Of a DNA stretch of 64,000 nucleotides, positions 63,927 to 64,000 are shown piece after piece. Below the pieces are notes generated by a model. The model was not told the origin of the DNA, searched no databases, and was given only the letters and a program-made list of their open reading frames with translations. A program made the position numbers and the translations under genes. Position 1 is the stretch's first letter, and each line of letters starts with the position of its first letter. Location: positions 723,847 to 787,846 of the forward strand of contig NZ_KE386593.1 of NCBI RefSeq assembly GCF_000427825.1. Direction: 5' to 3'. The DNA comes from Thermocrispum municipale DSM 44069. GTDB taxonomy: Bacteria > Actinomycetota > Actinomycetes > Mycobacteriales > Pseudonocardiaceae.

Positions 63927-64000
63927 CGGAACACCCCCAAGCGCCGGGTCTTGCCGAGATCGGCGGGCAGCGACTCCAGGCGGGCAGCCCTGGGGCGGCC
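63923..64000 (-). CDS. 3' end of an unidentified gene upstream of the multicopper oxidase
   Basis: The minus strand is open from the window edge to a TGA at 63923-63925 and encodes the last 25 residues, ending LPADLGKTRRLGVFR. The TGA overlaps the oxidase ATG, so the two are co-transcribed. Too little is visible to name it. Confidence 0.55.
   Translation of the reverse strand, partial: GRPRAARLESLPADLGKTRRLGVFR

Overview
The window is 64 kb of very GC-rich DNA with GTG/ATG starts, tightly overlapping operons, secreted and Tat-exported enzymes, and an integrated element of the actinomycete (AICE) type. Gene content and order (menD, menG, a geranylgeranyl-reductase-like gene, polyprenyl synthase, htpX, yajQ, KorAB, a sunset-domain protein) point to an actinobacterium of the Pseudonocardiales type. 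This is inferred from protein families and gene order; no rRNA gene is present to settle it.

Layout. 1-2.9 kb: 3' end of a ScyD/ScyE-like secreted beta-propeller gene, then menD. 3-8.5 kb: a TetR regulator divergent from an acyl-CoA ligase and a single-chain biotin-dependent acyl-CoA carboxylase (biotin carboxylase, biotin carrier and carboxyltransferase in one protein). 8.5-13.2 kb: a small membrane protein, a secreted M1 peptidase, menG and a geranylgeranyl reductase-like flavoprotein. 13.2-29.7 kb: a complete 14-gene complex I operon, nuoA to nuoN, preceded by two near-perfect Rex-type operators. 29.8-33.2 kb: a polyprenyl diphosphate synthase and a long, disordered, repeat-rich sunset-domain membrane protein. 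33.4-37.9 kb (minus strand): KorB/KorA 2-oxoacid:ferredoxin oxidoreductase, enoyl-CoA hydratase and an Lrp/AsnC regulator. 37.9-42 kb: dimethylargininase, a possible small RNA or attenuator, htpX, a DoxX protein and rmlA.

42.03-47.82 kb is a 5.8-kb integrated element bounded by an 18-bp direct repeat whose right copy is the 3' end of yajQ. It carries an unrecognised low-GC gene, a 142-nt nested inverted repeat, an acetyltransferase, a GntR/UTRA regulator with three palindromic operators, an unknown Cys-rich protein, a RepSA-like rolling-circle initiator and a tyrosine integrase. No conjugal TraSA/FtsK-type gene or excisionase is recognisable, so it looks like a minimal or decayed AICE.

47.8-64 kb: yajQ, an alpha/beta hydrolase, a TetR-amidase pair, tRNA-Tyr, a second TetR gene with an apparent frameshift, a secreted carboxylesterase, a three-gene two-component system (kinase lacking its ATPase domain, full kinase, NarL-type regulator), two unknown genes, a YdjM-like membrane protein, a DUF3558-like lipoprotein, an intact IS481-type insertion sequence, and a Tat-exported multicopper oxidase.

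How the genes work together: menD, menG, the reductase and the polyprenyl synthase make and tailor menaquinone, the electron acceptor of the complex I encoded between them. KorAB supplies reduced ferredoxin from 2-oxoacids. A recurrent feature is leaderless expression: nine genes have a TANNNT -10 hexamer only 6-8 nt before the start codon. Short degenerate tandem repeats have also accumulated just after several stop codons.
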